Source of the DNA: an uncultured Selenomonadaceae bacterium
GTDB lineage: Bacteria; Bacillota; Negativicutes; Selenomonadales; Selenomonadaceae
Length of the DNA: 6,696 bases
Assembly (NCBI GenBank): GCA_902782705.1
Contig: CACZOL010000148.1
Coordinates: 1-6,696, forward strand
Direction: 5' to 3'
Shown here: positions 1 to 6,406 of the stretch, one piece after another
Position numbering within the stretch: position 1 is the first letter of the stretch
How the letters are laid out: the number at the start of each line of letters is the position of its first letter
The notes under the pieces: model-generated
Told to the model about the DNA's origin: nothing
The model's database searches: none
Seen by the model: only the letters and a program-made list of their open reading frames with translations
Made by a program: the position numbers and the translations under genes

Positions 1-3
1 GAC

Positions 4-77
4 GCGGGCATAGTTCATCGGTAGAATGAAAGCTTCCCAAGCTTTAGAGGGCGGTTCGATTCCGCTTGCCCGCTCCA
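4..77 (+). tRNA. tRNA-Gly, anticodon CCC
   Basis: A complete cloverleaf can be folded by eye. The acceptor stem pairs GCGGGCA (4-10) with TGCCCGC (67-73), followed by discriminator T74 and an encoded CCA (75-77). The D arm pairs GTTC (13-16) with GAAT (24-27) and has GG at 20-21 in the loop. The anticodon stem AAAGC (29-33)/GCTTT (41-45) closes the seven-base loop TTCCCAA, which puts CCC at 36-38, so the tRNA reads GGG glycine codons. The T arm pairs GGCGG (50-54) with CCGCT (62-66), with one G-U pair, around the loop TTCGATT. The variable loop is four bases. Its promoter must lie outside the window or upstream of a longer tRNA transcript. Confidence 0.97.
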
Positions 78-78
78 T

Positions 79-142
79 AAAAAAATCAAGGCTTCGAGGC
101 GGCGACATGTCAATGGCATGTCGCCGGCCCCGAAGCCTTTTT
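79..142. terminator. Bidirectional intrinsic terminator between tRNA-Gly and mcp1
   Basis: A long hairpin has an outer stem AAGGCTTCG (88-96)/CGAAGCCTT (131-139) and an inner stem GGCGACATG (101-109)/CATGTCGCC (117-125), around a seven-base loop at 110-116. A short imperfect bulge separates the two stems. On the + strand the stem runs into TTTTT (138-142). On the - strand it runs into seven T (complement of the A run at 79-85, after a short spacer). Both the tRNA transcript and the oppositely oriented mcp1 transcript end at this point, so it probably stops both. Confidence 0.9.
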
Positions 143-156
143 GTTTTTCTTCCTAA

Positions 157-1875
157 TTAATATTTGAAGCGTTGCAGGGAGGTCTGGAGTTCGTCGGCGA
201 GGGTGGACAGCGAATCGCTGGCACGGGCAATCTCGCTGGCGGACGCGGATTGTTCCTGCGTCGCCGCGCTGACCGTCTGCATTTCGTCCGAAACGCGCTG
301 GCCTTGTTTGGCGATGTTGTCGATTTCCGTCGAGATGTGTTTCGCGTCGCTGGCGGCTTGGTTTACTTCGCCCGCCATATCCTGCGCTTCCTGGCGAACC
401 TCGTTGACAAGTTTTTCGATATGCTCGAAAGTCTCGCGCAGCGCGCTGACGGAGCGGGCACCTTCGGCGACCGCCGTGGAGCCAAGCTGCATGGAGCTGA
501 CGGCGGAGTGGGTGTCGTCCTGAATGCTCCGGATCAGATCGGCAATCTGCTGCGCCGCGTCGCCGGACTGCTCGGCGAGTTTCCGGACTTCCTCGGCGAC
601 GACCGCAAAGCCGCGGCCGTGCTCGCCTGCACGCGCCGCTTCGATGGCCGCGTTCAGCGCGAGGAGGTTCGTCTGGCTTGCGATGCCGGAGATGGTCTCG
701 ACGATCTGCCCGATTTCCTGCGAGCGTTCGCCGAGTTTATCCACCATCGCGGAGGATTCCTGCACGGTACGTTCGACGCTCTCGATCTGCGCGACGGATT
801 TTCCGATGGCGTCGCTGCCCGCCGTCGCGTATTCTGCGGCGGAGTCGGAGCGCTGGGCTACGTTTCCGGCTTTTACACGGATCGCGTCTACGGATTGCGC
901 CACTTGACCGACGGCTTCGATGCTCGTCGATACGCCGCCCTGCTGTTCGACGACGGCGGCCGCCGCCTCGGTGACGGACTGCGCCACTTGGTTCGACGCT
1001 TCGGCGGATTGCCCCGCGCTGGCGGTCAGCTCTTCCGACGCAGCGGCGATCTGCTCCGTCGATTCGTGGGTCTGTACCATCAGCTGGTTCAGTCCGTCGC
1101 GCATCGAGGAAACGACGCCTGCCATCGTGCCGAATTCGTCGCCGCGATCGATGTTCATCGGCGTCTTGCGGAAATCGCCGTTCTTCAAATGCTCGCAGAC
1201 GTCCATCATGACTTCGAGCGGGCTGGTGATAGCACGGGCAATACCCATGCCCACGACGAAAAGGATCACAAGGCACGCGATGCTCATCATGACCATCATG
1301 GTAGCCGCAGTGGCAGCGTTGGACTCTGTCTCTTCATCGATCGCTTTTGCCGTTTCCTGCGCTTCCTTCTGCAGGGCTTCCAACGGCTTCCGGAGATCCG
1401 TCGTGATCTGTCCGCCCTTGGAGCTGTAAAGTTTTTGTGCGTCCGGCAGTTTGCCGTCGGCACAGAGTTTCATGATATCGGACATGGTGTCGTAGAAGTT
1501 CTTCCAAGCCTTGCGGACGGTCGCGCTTTTTTCCGCAGCGTTCGGCTGCCCCTCGGAAGCCTTCTCGAAAAGCGCCCAATGCTTTTCAAAATTCTTTTGG
1601 ATTTCATTGGCGTCGTTCCGGAGGTCGTCATGACGCTCCTTCGTCGTCGCAATCATGGAAAGAATGGCGCGGGACTGCATATCGCGCATGAGATACTTCG
1701 TTTCGCCGATTTCCTGTACTTGTTGGAGATTCTGGTTGTAAATGATTGCCATACCGTCTTTCGACTGGTTGATCGTGGAATACCCCTTGTAGCCGATGGC
1801 AGCCATGCCGATGGCGGCAATCACGACGAGAATCATGATTTTCGCCGAAACCTTGATATTGTTCAACAAGCCCAT
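157..1875 (-). CDS. Methyl-accepting chemotaxis protein (mcp1), 572 aa
   Basis: Membrane chemoreceptor that would sense a periplasmic ligand and control the CheA kinase through CheW. Residues 1-11 are cytoplasmic, a first membrane helix spans about 12-32, a periplasmic helical domain of about 155 residues (four-helix-bundle type) follows, and a second membrane helix spans about 191-213. The HAMP linker covers about 214-266, with the conserved AS1 proline at P219 and the GDEFG motif near 245-249. The long coiled-coil signalling hairpin has the highly conserved tip QTNLLALNAAIEAARAGEHG starting at 401, continuing into RGFAVVAEEVRKLAE. There is no C-terminal NWETF-like CheR tether; the protein ends QRFKY. 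The start is set by a strong RBS, AGGAGGT (complement of 1881-1887), five bases before ATG. The ligand cannot be told from the sequence. The gene lies downstream of trpB on the same strand but has its own likely promoter. Confidence 0.96.
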   Translation of the reverse strand: MGLLNNIKVSAKIMILVVIAAIGMAAIGYKGYSTINQSKDGMAIIYNQNLQQVQEIGETKYLMRDMQSRAILSMIATTKERHDDLRNDANEIQKNFEKHWALFEKASEGQPNAAEKSATVRKAWKNFYDTMSDIMKLCADGKLPDAQKLYSSKGGQITTDLRKPLEALQKEAQETAKAIDEETESNAATAATMMVMMSIACLVILFVVGMGIARAITSPLEVMMDVCEHLKNGDFRKTPMNIDRGDEFGTMAGVVSSMRDGLNQLMVQTHESTEQIAAASEELTASAGQSAEASNQVAQSVTEAAAAVVEQQGGVSTSIEAVGQVAQSVDAIRVKAGNVAQRSDSAAEYATAGSDAIGKSVAQIESVERTVQESSAMVDKLGERSQEIGQIVETISGIASQTNLLALNAAIEAARAGEHGRGFAVVAEEVRKLAEQSGDAAQQIADLIRSIQDDTHSAVSSMQLGSTAVAEGARSVSALRETFEHIEKLVNEVRQEAQDMAGEVNQAASDAKHISTEIDNIAKQGQRVSDEMQTVSAATQEQSASASEIARASDSLSTLADELQTSLQRFKY

Positions 1876-1922
1876 AATGTACCTCCTTGCCTCTCCGCGT
1901 TGGAAAAATTACTTACATGGAT

Positions 1923-1951
1923 ATTATACAATTTTTCTCTTTGAGAGAAAA
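1923..1951 (-). promoter_or_regulatory. Likely sigma-70 promoter of mcp1
   Basis: A perfect TATAAT (-10) reads on the - strand at 1928-1923, about 48 bases upstream of the mcp1 start. At 17-base spacing the -35 position reads TTTTCT (1951-1946), a poor match. An imperfect dyad, TTTTCTC (1933-1939)/GAGAAAA (1945-1951) with a five-base loop, occupies the spacer and -35 region. This dyad could be an operator or chance AT-rich symmetry. No T tract follows it on the - strand, so it is a weak candidate for a trpB terminator. Confidence 0.55.
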
Positions 1952-1972
1952 GATGAAATTTTTCACTTCGCC

Positions 1973-3196
1973 TTATTTGAAATCCTTGTACTTTTCTCCG
2001 AAGCCGTATTTTTCGATCACATAGTCCAGATCTTTGTCGCCGCGCCCGCTGAGATTGACGAGGATAGAGCCGGTGTTCATTTCTTTCGCGCGCCGCATCG
2101 CGTAGGCGACGGCGTGGGAGCTTTCGAGAGCGGGGATGATGCCTTCGTAGCGGGAAAGTTTGAAGAAAGCGTCCACCGCTTCCTCGTCGGTGGCGACGTC
2201 GTATTTGACGCGTCCCACTTCACGCAGGAATGCGTGTTCCGGCCCGACGGAAGGATAATCGAGACCGCTGGCGATGGAATAAACCGGAGCCGGTTCGCCA
2301 TTCTCGTCCTTCAGCATGATGCTGTCGAAACCGTGCATGACGCCTTTGGAACCATACGTCATCGAAGCCGCATGATCGCCCATCTTTTCGCCGCGTCCCA
2401 ACGGCTCGACGCCGACGATTTCCACGGGATCGTTCAGGAACGGCACGAACATGCCGATGGAATTGCTGCCGCCGCCGACGCAAGCCGTCACCACGTCGGG
2501 CAGGAAGCCCATCATCTCTTGGAACTGCTCGCGCGCTTCGACGCCGACGACAGACTGGAAATCGCGGACCATCATCGGGAACGGATGCGGCCCGACGGCC
2601 GAACCGATGCAGTAGATCGTGTCCTCATAGTTTTCGAGATAATCTTCGAAGGCTGCGTCGACAGCCTCTTTCAACGTTTTCAGCCCACGGGAGACCGGTA
2701 CTACATTCGCGCCGAGCACTTTCATGCGCGCCACGTTCGGCGCCTGCTTCGCGATGTCGACTTCACCCATGTAAATCGTGCATTCCAAGCCGAAAAAAGC
2801 CGCAGCCGTCGCCAGTGCGACGCCGTGTTGGCCCGCGCCGGTTTCGGCGATGATGCGGTGCTTGCCCATGAATTTCGCCAAGAGACCTTCTCCCATGCAG
2901 TGGTTGAGTTTGTGCGCGCCGGAATGATTCAGGTCTTCGCGTTTCAGATAGATCTGGCAATTGCCGATCATGCGGGAAAGTCTTTCGCAATGGTAGACCG
3001 GCGTCGGACGGCCCTGGAACTCCTTGCGGATTCTCCGCAGCTCGTTGATGAACTGCGAGGAATGGCAGATTGTCAGATACGCCTGCTCGATGTCCTTCAT
3101 CGCGGGTACCAGCTGTTCGGGCAGATACGCGCCGCCGTAAGAGCCGAATTTCCCGTCTTTATCCGGATACTCCTTCAGATACTTTGAAAACTCCAT
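1973..3196 (-). CDS. trpB: Tryptophan synthase beta chain (stand-alone trpB), 407 aa
   Basis: PLP enzyme of the cytoplasm that joins indole and L-serine to give L-tryptophan, normally as part of an alpha2-beta2 complex with TrpA. The diagnostic sites are present. They are the GRPTP segment (62-66), YLKREDLNHSGAHK with the PLP lysine K96, AETGAGQHG with the catalytic glutamate E118, the phosphate-binding GGGSN (241-245), GLDYPSVGPEH (311-321), EGIIPALESSHA (351-362) and LSGRGDKD (382-389). Its 407 residues are close to the family's usual ~395-405. The HKLNHCMGE segment after the lysine differs from the HKxNxxLGQ of enterobacterial TrpB. From memory it resembles the form seen in Campylobacter relatives. 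An AGGAGG (3211-3206) nine bases upstream supports the start. No trpA or other trp gene adjoins, so the enzyme may salvage indole or pair with a TrpA encoded elsewhere. It follows alr across a terminator. Confidence 0.95.
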   Translation of the reverse strand: MEFSKYLKEYPDKDGKFGSYGGAYLPEQLVPAMKDIEQAYLTICHSSQFINELRRIRKEFQGRPTPVYHCERLSRMIGNCQIYLKREDLNHSGAHKLNHCMGEGLLAKFMGKHRIIAETGAGQHGVALATAAAFFGLECTIYMGEVDIAKQAPNVARMKVLGANVVPVSRGLKTLKEAVDAAFEDYLENYEDTIYCIGSAVGPHPFPMMVRDFQSVVGVEAREQFQEMMGFLPDVVTACVGGGSNSIGMFVPFLNDPVEIVGVEPLGRGEKMGDHAASMTYGSKGVMHGFDSIMLKDENGEPAPVYSIASGLDYPSVGPEHAFLREVGRVKYDVATDEEAVDAFFKLSRYEGIIPALESSHAVAYAMRRAKEMNTGSILVNLSGRGDKDLDYVIEKYGFGEKYKDFK

Positions 3197-3239
3197 ATTC
3201 TCTTTCCTCCTGTTTGTTATGAATGCCTTCCCCTATGGG

Positions 3240-3269
3240 AAAAACGAAATGTGCCAGCGGCGCATTTCG
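3240..3269 (-). terminator. Intrinsic terminator downstream of alr, in front of trpB
   Basis: Read on the - strand, the hairpin is CGAAATG, one mismatch, GCC, loop GCT, GGC, mismatch, CATTTCG, and it is followed at once by TTTTT (complement of 3240-3244). It lies 36 bases after the alr stop and 44 bases before the trpB start, so it should end most alr transcripts before trpB. A second small dyad, TTCCC (3228-3232)/GGGAA (3237-3241), overlaps the T tract and could be a chance palindrome or a regulatory site. Confidence 0.85.
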
Positions 3270-3304
3270 GGCGAAGCGGTGGGTGAGGTTTTGCTATCCC
3301 TTAT

Positions 3305-4414
3305 TTACTCCACATAAATGCGCGGGATACGCGGCGAAAACATGCAGACGACTTCGTAATTGATGGTGCCGAGCCACGACGCCAGCGTGTCCGCCGGGAG
3401 CAGATCGCCGCCCATGATCGTCACCGTGTCGCCGACGGAGACATTTTTTGTGCCGGACAGTTCGACCATGCACTGATCCATGCAGATGCGTCCGATGACA
3501 GGCAGCAATTTCCCGCACAAATCTACCTTCGCTTTTCCGGCGTAAAGCCGCGTATAGCCGTCCTCGTAGCCTAGCGGCAGTGTGCCGACACGTACTTCAT
3601 GCGGGGCGTGGAACGTGCAGCCGTAGCTGACCGTCTCGCCTTCATGCAGCGTCTTCACGTGTGTGAGCCGTGCCTTCACCGACATGACGGGACGGAGCCC
3701 CGCGTCGTGGCCGACCTCGTCCGACGGCGCAAGGCCGTACAGGATGATGCCCGCCCGCACCATGTCAAGATGGGTTTCCGGCAGTTCGAGAATCGCGGCG
3801 GAATTTGCGATATGGCAAATCGGGATCTCGATCCCCTTAGCCTTCACATCATCCATCGCGGACTTGAAACGAGCAAACTGCTCGTGCGCGAAGGTCTTGT
3901 CTGTCGCATCGGCGAGGGCGAAATGAGAAAACATGCCCTCCAGCTCGATATTTGGAAGCCCCGCGATAAACGCCGCCATTTTTCCGGCGTCCTCGGGACG
4001 GACGCCGATACGGCCCATGCCCGTATCAACGGCGAGATGCACCTTCGCTCGGCGTCGGCGCCGCTGTGCCGCCGCTGAGATTGCCGCTGCCGTCTCGCGG
4101 GAAAATACCGCCTGCGTCACGCCCAGATCGACAACTGCGTCCGCCTCCTCAAGCTGCGTCGCGCCGAGTACGAGAATCGGCGTCGTAAAGCCCGCGCGCC
4201 GAAGCGCCTCTGCCTCCGAAAGCACGGCTACGGCCAAATAGTCCGCGCCCATTGCGACCGCCTCTCTCGCCACCGCGATCGAACCGTGCCCGTAGGCGTC
4301 CGCTTTTACGACTGCGCAAAACCGTGCGTTCCCCGTGATATGACTCTTTATCATTGAAATATTGTGCCTGAGCGCAGAAAGATCAATTTCCGCCCAGACG
4401 CCCCGACTTGCCAT
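3305..4414 (-). CDS. alr: Alanine racemase, 369 aa
   Basis: Fold-type III PLP enzyme that interconverts L- and D-alanine in the cytoplasm, supplying D-alanine for peptidoglycan. The N-terminal TIM barrel holds the PLP-lysine motif AVVKADAYGHG with K37, the DTGMGRIG segment (130-137, R136) and HIANSAA (201-207). The C-terminal beta domain carries the second catalytic base, Y264 in VSYGCTF, and the substrate-site motif GRICMDQ (308-314). The length is normal for the family. Five consecutive arginines (118-122) stand just before the AKVHLAVDTGMG strand; this is unusual but lies in a surface loop region. The start is the ATG at 4414, with a moderate RBS, GAGAGG (4430-4425), ten bases away. A nearby upstream ATG is out of frame. 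The gene is divergent from mcp2 and has its own promoter and terminator, so it is probably monocistronic or only leaks into trpB. Confidence 0.96.
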   Translation of the reverse strand: MASRGVWAEIDLSALRHNISMIKSHITGNARFCAVVKADAYGHGSIAVAREAVAMGADYLAVAVLSEAEALRRAGFTTPILVLGATQLEEADAVVDLGVTQAVFSRETAAAISAAAQRRRRRAKVHLAVDTGMGRIGVRPEDAGKMAAFIAGLPNIELEGMFSHFALADATDKTFAHEQFARFKSAMDDVKAKGIEIPICHIANSAAILELPETHLDMVRAGIILYGLAPSDEVGHDAGLRPVMSVKARLTHVKTLHEGETVSYGCTFHAPHEVRVGTLPLGYEDGYTRLYAGKAKVDLCGKLLPVIGRICMDQCMVELSGTKNVSVGDTVTIMGGDLLPADTLASWLGTINYEVVCMFSPRIPRIYVE

Positions 4415-4466
4415 TCAATCTTCGCCTCTCATTTCCTATTTTCCTTTTTTGTTCGGTAACTTTTTT

Positions 4467-4475
4467 ATTGTATCA
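4467..4475 (-). promoter_or_regulatory. Extended -10 promoter for alr
   Basis: On the - strand the sequence reads TGATACAAT (4475-4467), which is an extended -10 element (TGnTACAAT) about 53 bases before the alr start. The -35 position at 17-base spacing is TATAAA (4495-4490), only half matching TTGACA, which is typical where an extended -10 compensates. A small dyad, ACGAA (4475-4479)/TTCGT (4484-4488), abuts the element. Its role, if any, is unknown. Confidence 0.55.
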
Positions 4476-4577
4476 CGAATTGTTTCGTTTTTATACCTAT
4501 TTCATAAATGAGCGGGCAGAAAATGTGAGATGAAAAACAGTATCGGAAGAAATAATAGGGAATAAGATAGAAAGAGA

Positions 4578-4606
4578 TTGAAAGTTTATTTTTCAGAAAG
4601 TATAAT
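4578..4606 (+). promoter_or_regulatory. Near-consensus sigma-70 promoter for mcp2
   Basis: TTGAAA (-35, 4578-4583), a 17-base spacer and TATAAT (-10, 4601-4606) form an almost perfect housekeeping promoter in the AT-rich divergent spacer. Transcription would start near 4613 and leave a leader of about 64 bases before mcp2. The 262-base spacer (4415-4676) otherwise shows no gene and no tRNA-like fold. Confidence 0.8.
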
Positions 4607-4676
4607 AAAAAGGAATATATATGTTTTCCTGCGATAATACGGGAAATATGGTTTTCATCAAAGGGAGGGGGTTCCT

Positions 4677-6374
4677 ATGAATAATTTGACCATTCGGCAG
4701 AAACTTAGCGTTGTATTTGCAGCGTTAATTTTGGTGTTTCTCGGGGCCAGCGTGTATGCGGTGTTTGCGCTGAAGAGCATTAATGACGGTGCGATGCGTA
4801 TTGCAACGACGCATTTGCACAGTGTGCTCGCGGCCAGTGATAACGGGGCGGCTATGACCGAATACCGGGCGCTGGAATACGCCGTCGTCACCGCACCGAC
4901 GCTCAAGAGCCGGGCGTATTCGGAAAAGAAAGCCGCTAAACTTGGCGACCAGATTGATATCACGTTCGACGCCATGGAAAAAAACATGGAAGGGACATCG
5001 GACGCGAATCTGAAAAACTTGCGTGCACAGTGGAAAAAATATCGGGAACAGCTGAAAAAGATTGCCGACCTTGCCGACAACCGCAAGAATAGTGAGGCCG
5101 TGGCTTTGCTTGACGGATCATCGGGAGATTTTGAGAAACTCAACGATTCTCTCATCAAAGTCATTGACGCCCGCAAGGACTTCATCCATGAGGAAACGAA
5201 AGCGGCGGCTACCGCCTATGAACGGACGCGCATGATGTTGATCCTCGCGGTAGGCTTCGTGATCTTCCTTTCCGCATTTATGGCGTTTTATCTGGGACGT
5301 ACCATCAACACGTCCATCAGCTATCTGATGGACATCGCGCATGAAATCGCCCAAGGCAATTTGAAAGTGGACGTGTCTGCGAAGACCGGCGACGAATTCG
5401 GAACGCTGACGATGGCCTTTGCGGATACGGTTCGGCAGTTGCGCGGGCTGATTACGAATATCATGACGACGTCGGAAAATGTGGCGTCGTTTTCCGAGCA
5501 TCTGACGAGCAACGCGGACCAGTCCGCGCAGGCGACCCAGCAGGTGGCCGACTCGATCGGCAACGTCGCGGCCAATACCAGCAAACAGGGCAGCGACATC
5601 AATGTTTCCGTAACGGATATTCGCAGCATGTCGGACGACATGGAGAACTTTGAAAAGCTGGCGGACCAGTCCTCCAAAGCGGCACACCATGTGGCGTCTA
5701 TCGCTCAGGAGGGCGGGAACTCCATTTCCGGCGCGGTGCGGCAAATGGAAGAGATTGCCTCCTCTGTTGCCGATTCTGCGGCGACCATCAAAAAACTTTC
5801 CGAGCGTTCGACGGATATCGGGCAATTCTCGGAAACCATCGCGAATATTGCCGAGCAGACGAACCTCTTGGCGCTGAACGCCGCGATCGAAGCGGCGCGG
5901 GCGGGCGAGCACGGACGCGGATTCGCCGTGGTTGCCGACGAAGTGCGGAAACTCGCGGAAGGGTCGGCGGAGGCGGCGGCCAAAATCGCGGAGCTGATCA
6001 ATTCCATTCAGGTCGATACGACAAAAGCCGTGGACAGTATGGCGAAATGGACCGAAGACGTCAAGAGCGGCAAGGAGGTCGTCAACGAAGCGGGCAATGC
6101 TTTCGACGCCATCGTGAACGCGGTGGAAGGCCTGACGCACAACGCCGAGACGATTCTGGACGCCGCCCGTGCGTCCTCGGAGAAGGCCAACACTTTAGTC
6201 AATACGATGGACAGCTTGAACAAGGCCAGCGGCGAGATCTCCGACGAAACCGGCTCCGTTTCCGCCGCCACCGAAGAGCTTTCCGCTTCCATGGACGAGA
6301 TTGCGAACGCCAGCCGCAACCTTGCGGATCTGGCTCAGAAGCTCAAGGATTCGACGACGCAGTTCAAGCTTTGA
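4677..6374 (+). CDS. Methyl-accepting chemotaxis protein (mcp2), 565 aa
   Basis: Second membrane chemoreceptor of the window, predicted to pass a periplasmic signal to the CheA/CheW array. Membrane helix one spans about 10-32, a periplasmic four-helix-bundle-like domain about 33-184, and membrane helix two about 185-207. The HAMP linker spans about 208-262 with GDEFG at 238-242. It has serine (S213) where HAMP AS1 usually has proline. The signalling hairpin carries the conserved tip EQTNLLALNAAIEAARAGEH from 393, continuing into GRGFAVVADEVRKLAE. The C-terminus is TQFKL, with no NWETF-type CheR tether. The start ATG follows GGGAGGGG (4663-4670) by six bases, and the first membrane helix is complete from this start. 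The next gene, a binding-protein lipoprotein, starts 32 bases downstream with no terminator between, so the two are probably co-transcribed and may work together. The ligand is unknown. Confidence 0.96.
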   Translation: MNNLTIRQKLSVVFAALILVFLGASVYAVFALKSINDGAMRIATTHLHSVLAASDNGAAMTEYRALEYAVVTAPTLKSRAYSEKKAAKLGDQIDITFDAMEKNMEGTSDANLKNLRAQWKKYREQLKKIADLADNRKNSEAVALLDGSSGDFEKLNDSLIKVIDARKDFIHEETKAAATAYERTRMMLILAVGFVIFLSAFMAFYLGRTINTSISYLMDIAHEIAQGNLKVDVSAKTGDEFGTLTMAFADTVRQLRGLITNIMTTSENVASFSEHLTSNADQSAQATQQVADSIGNVAANTSKQGSDINVSVTDIRSMSDDMENFEKLADQSSKAAHHVASIAQEGGNSISGAVRQMEEIASSVADSAATIKKLSERSTDIGQFSETIANIAEQTNLLALNAAIEAARAGEHGRGFAVVADEVRKLAEGSAEAAAKIAELINSIQVDTTKAVDSMAKWTEDVKSGKEVVNEAGNAFDAIVNAVEGLTHNAETILDAARASSEKANTLVNTMDSLNKASGEISDETGSVSAATEELSASMDEIANASRNLADLAQKLKDSTTQFKL

Positions 6375-6406
6375 CGGGATAAGATTAGGAAAGGAGACTT
6401 CTGATT

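Noticed and set aside
40..150. tRNA 3' end as an integration (att) site
   Set aside because: No integrase, no repeated tRNA 3' fragment in the window, and the adjacent genes look like ordinary core or chemotaxis genes.
172..1944. 590-codon open frame on the + strand opposite mcp1
   Set aside because: It is the antisense of a GC-rich, certain receptor gene, has no RBS, its Asp/Arg/His/Phe-rich product resembles nothing, and it runs through the mcp1 promoter. Shadow frame.
1796..3187. 463-codon open frame on the + strand opposite trpB
   Set aside because: It mirrors trpB almost exactly and the sense product has every TrpB catalytic motif. The antisense frame has no recognisable domain.
3197..3304. 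T-box or other riboswitch before trpB
   Set aside because: The gap is only 108 bases, no T-box AGGGUGGNACCGCG-like sequence is present, and the visible structure is explained by the alr terminator.
4414..4437. Five-codon frame just upstream of alr as a leader peptide
   Set aside because: Too short, without a convincing RBS, and the alr start has its own RBS in place.
4606..4637. Possible sigma-28 (flagellar) promoter, TAAA and TGCGATAA before mcp2
   Set aside because: The spacing between the two parts is 20 bases instead of about 15, and the GCCGATAA half has two mismatches. The sigma-70 promoter at 4578-4606 is far better.
5118..6140. 340-codon open frame on the - strand opposite mcp2
   Set aside because: It is antisense to the conserved signalling domain and has an Arg/His-rich composition typical of a shadow of GC-rich coding DNA.
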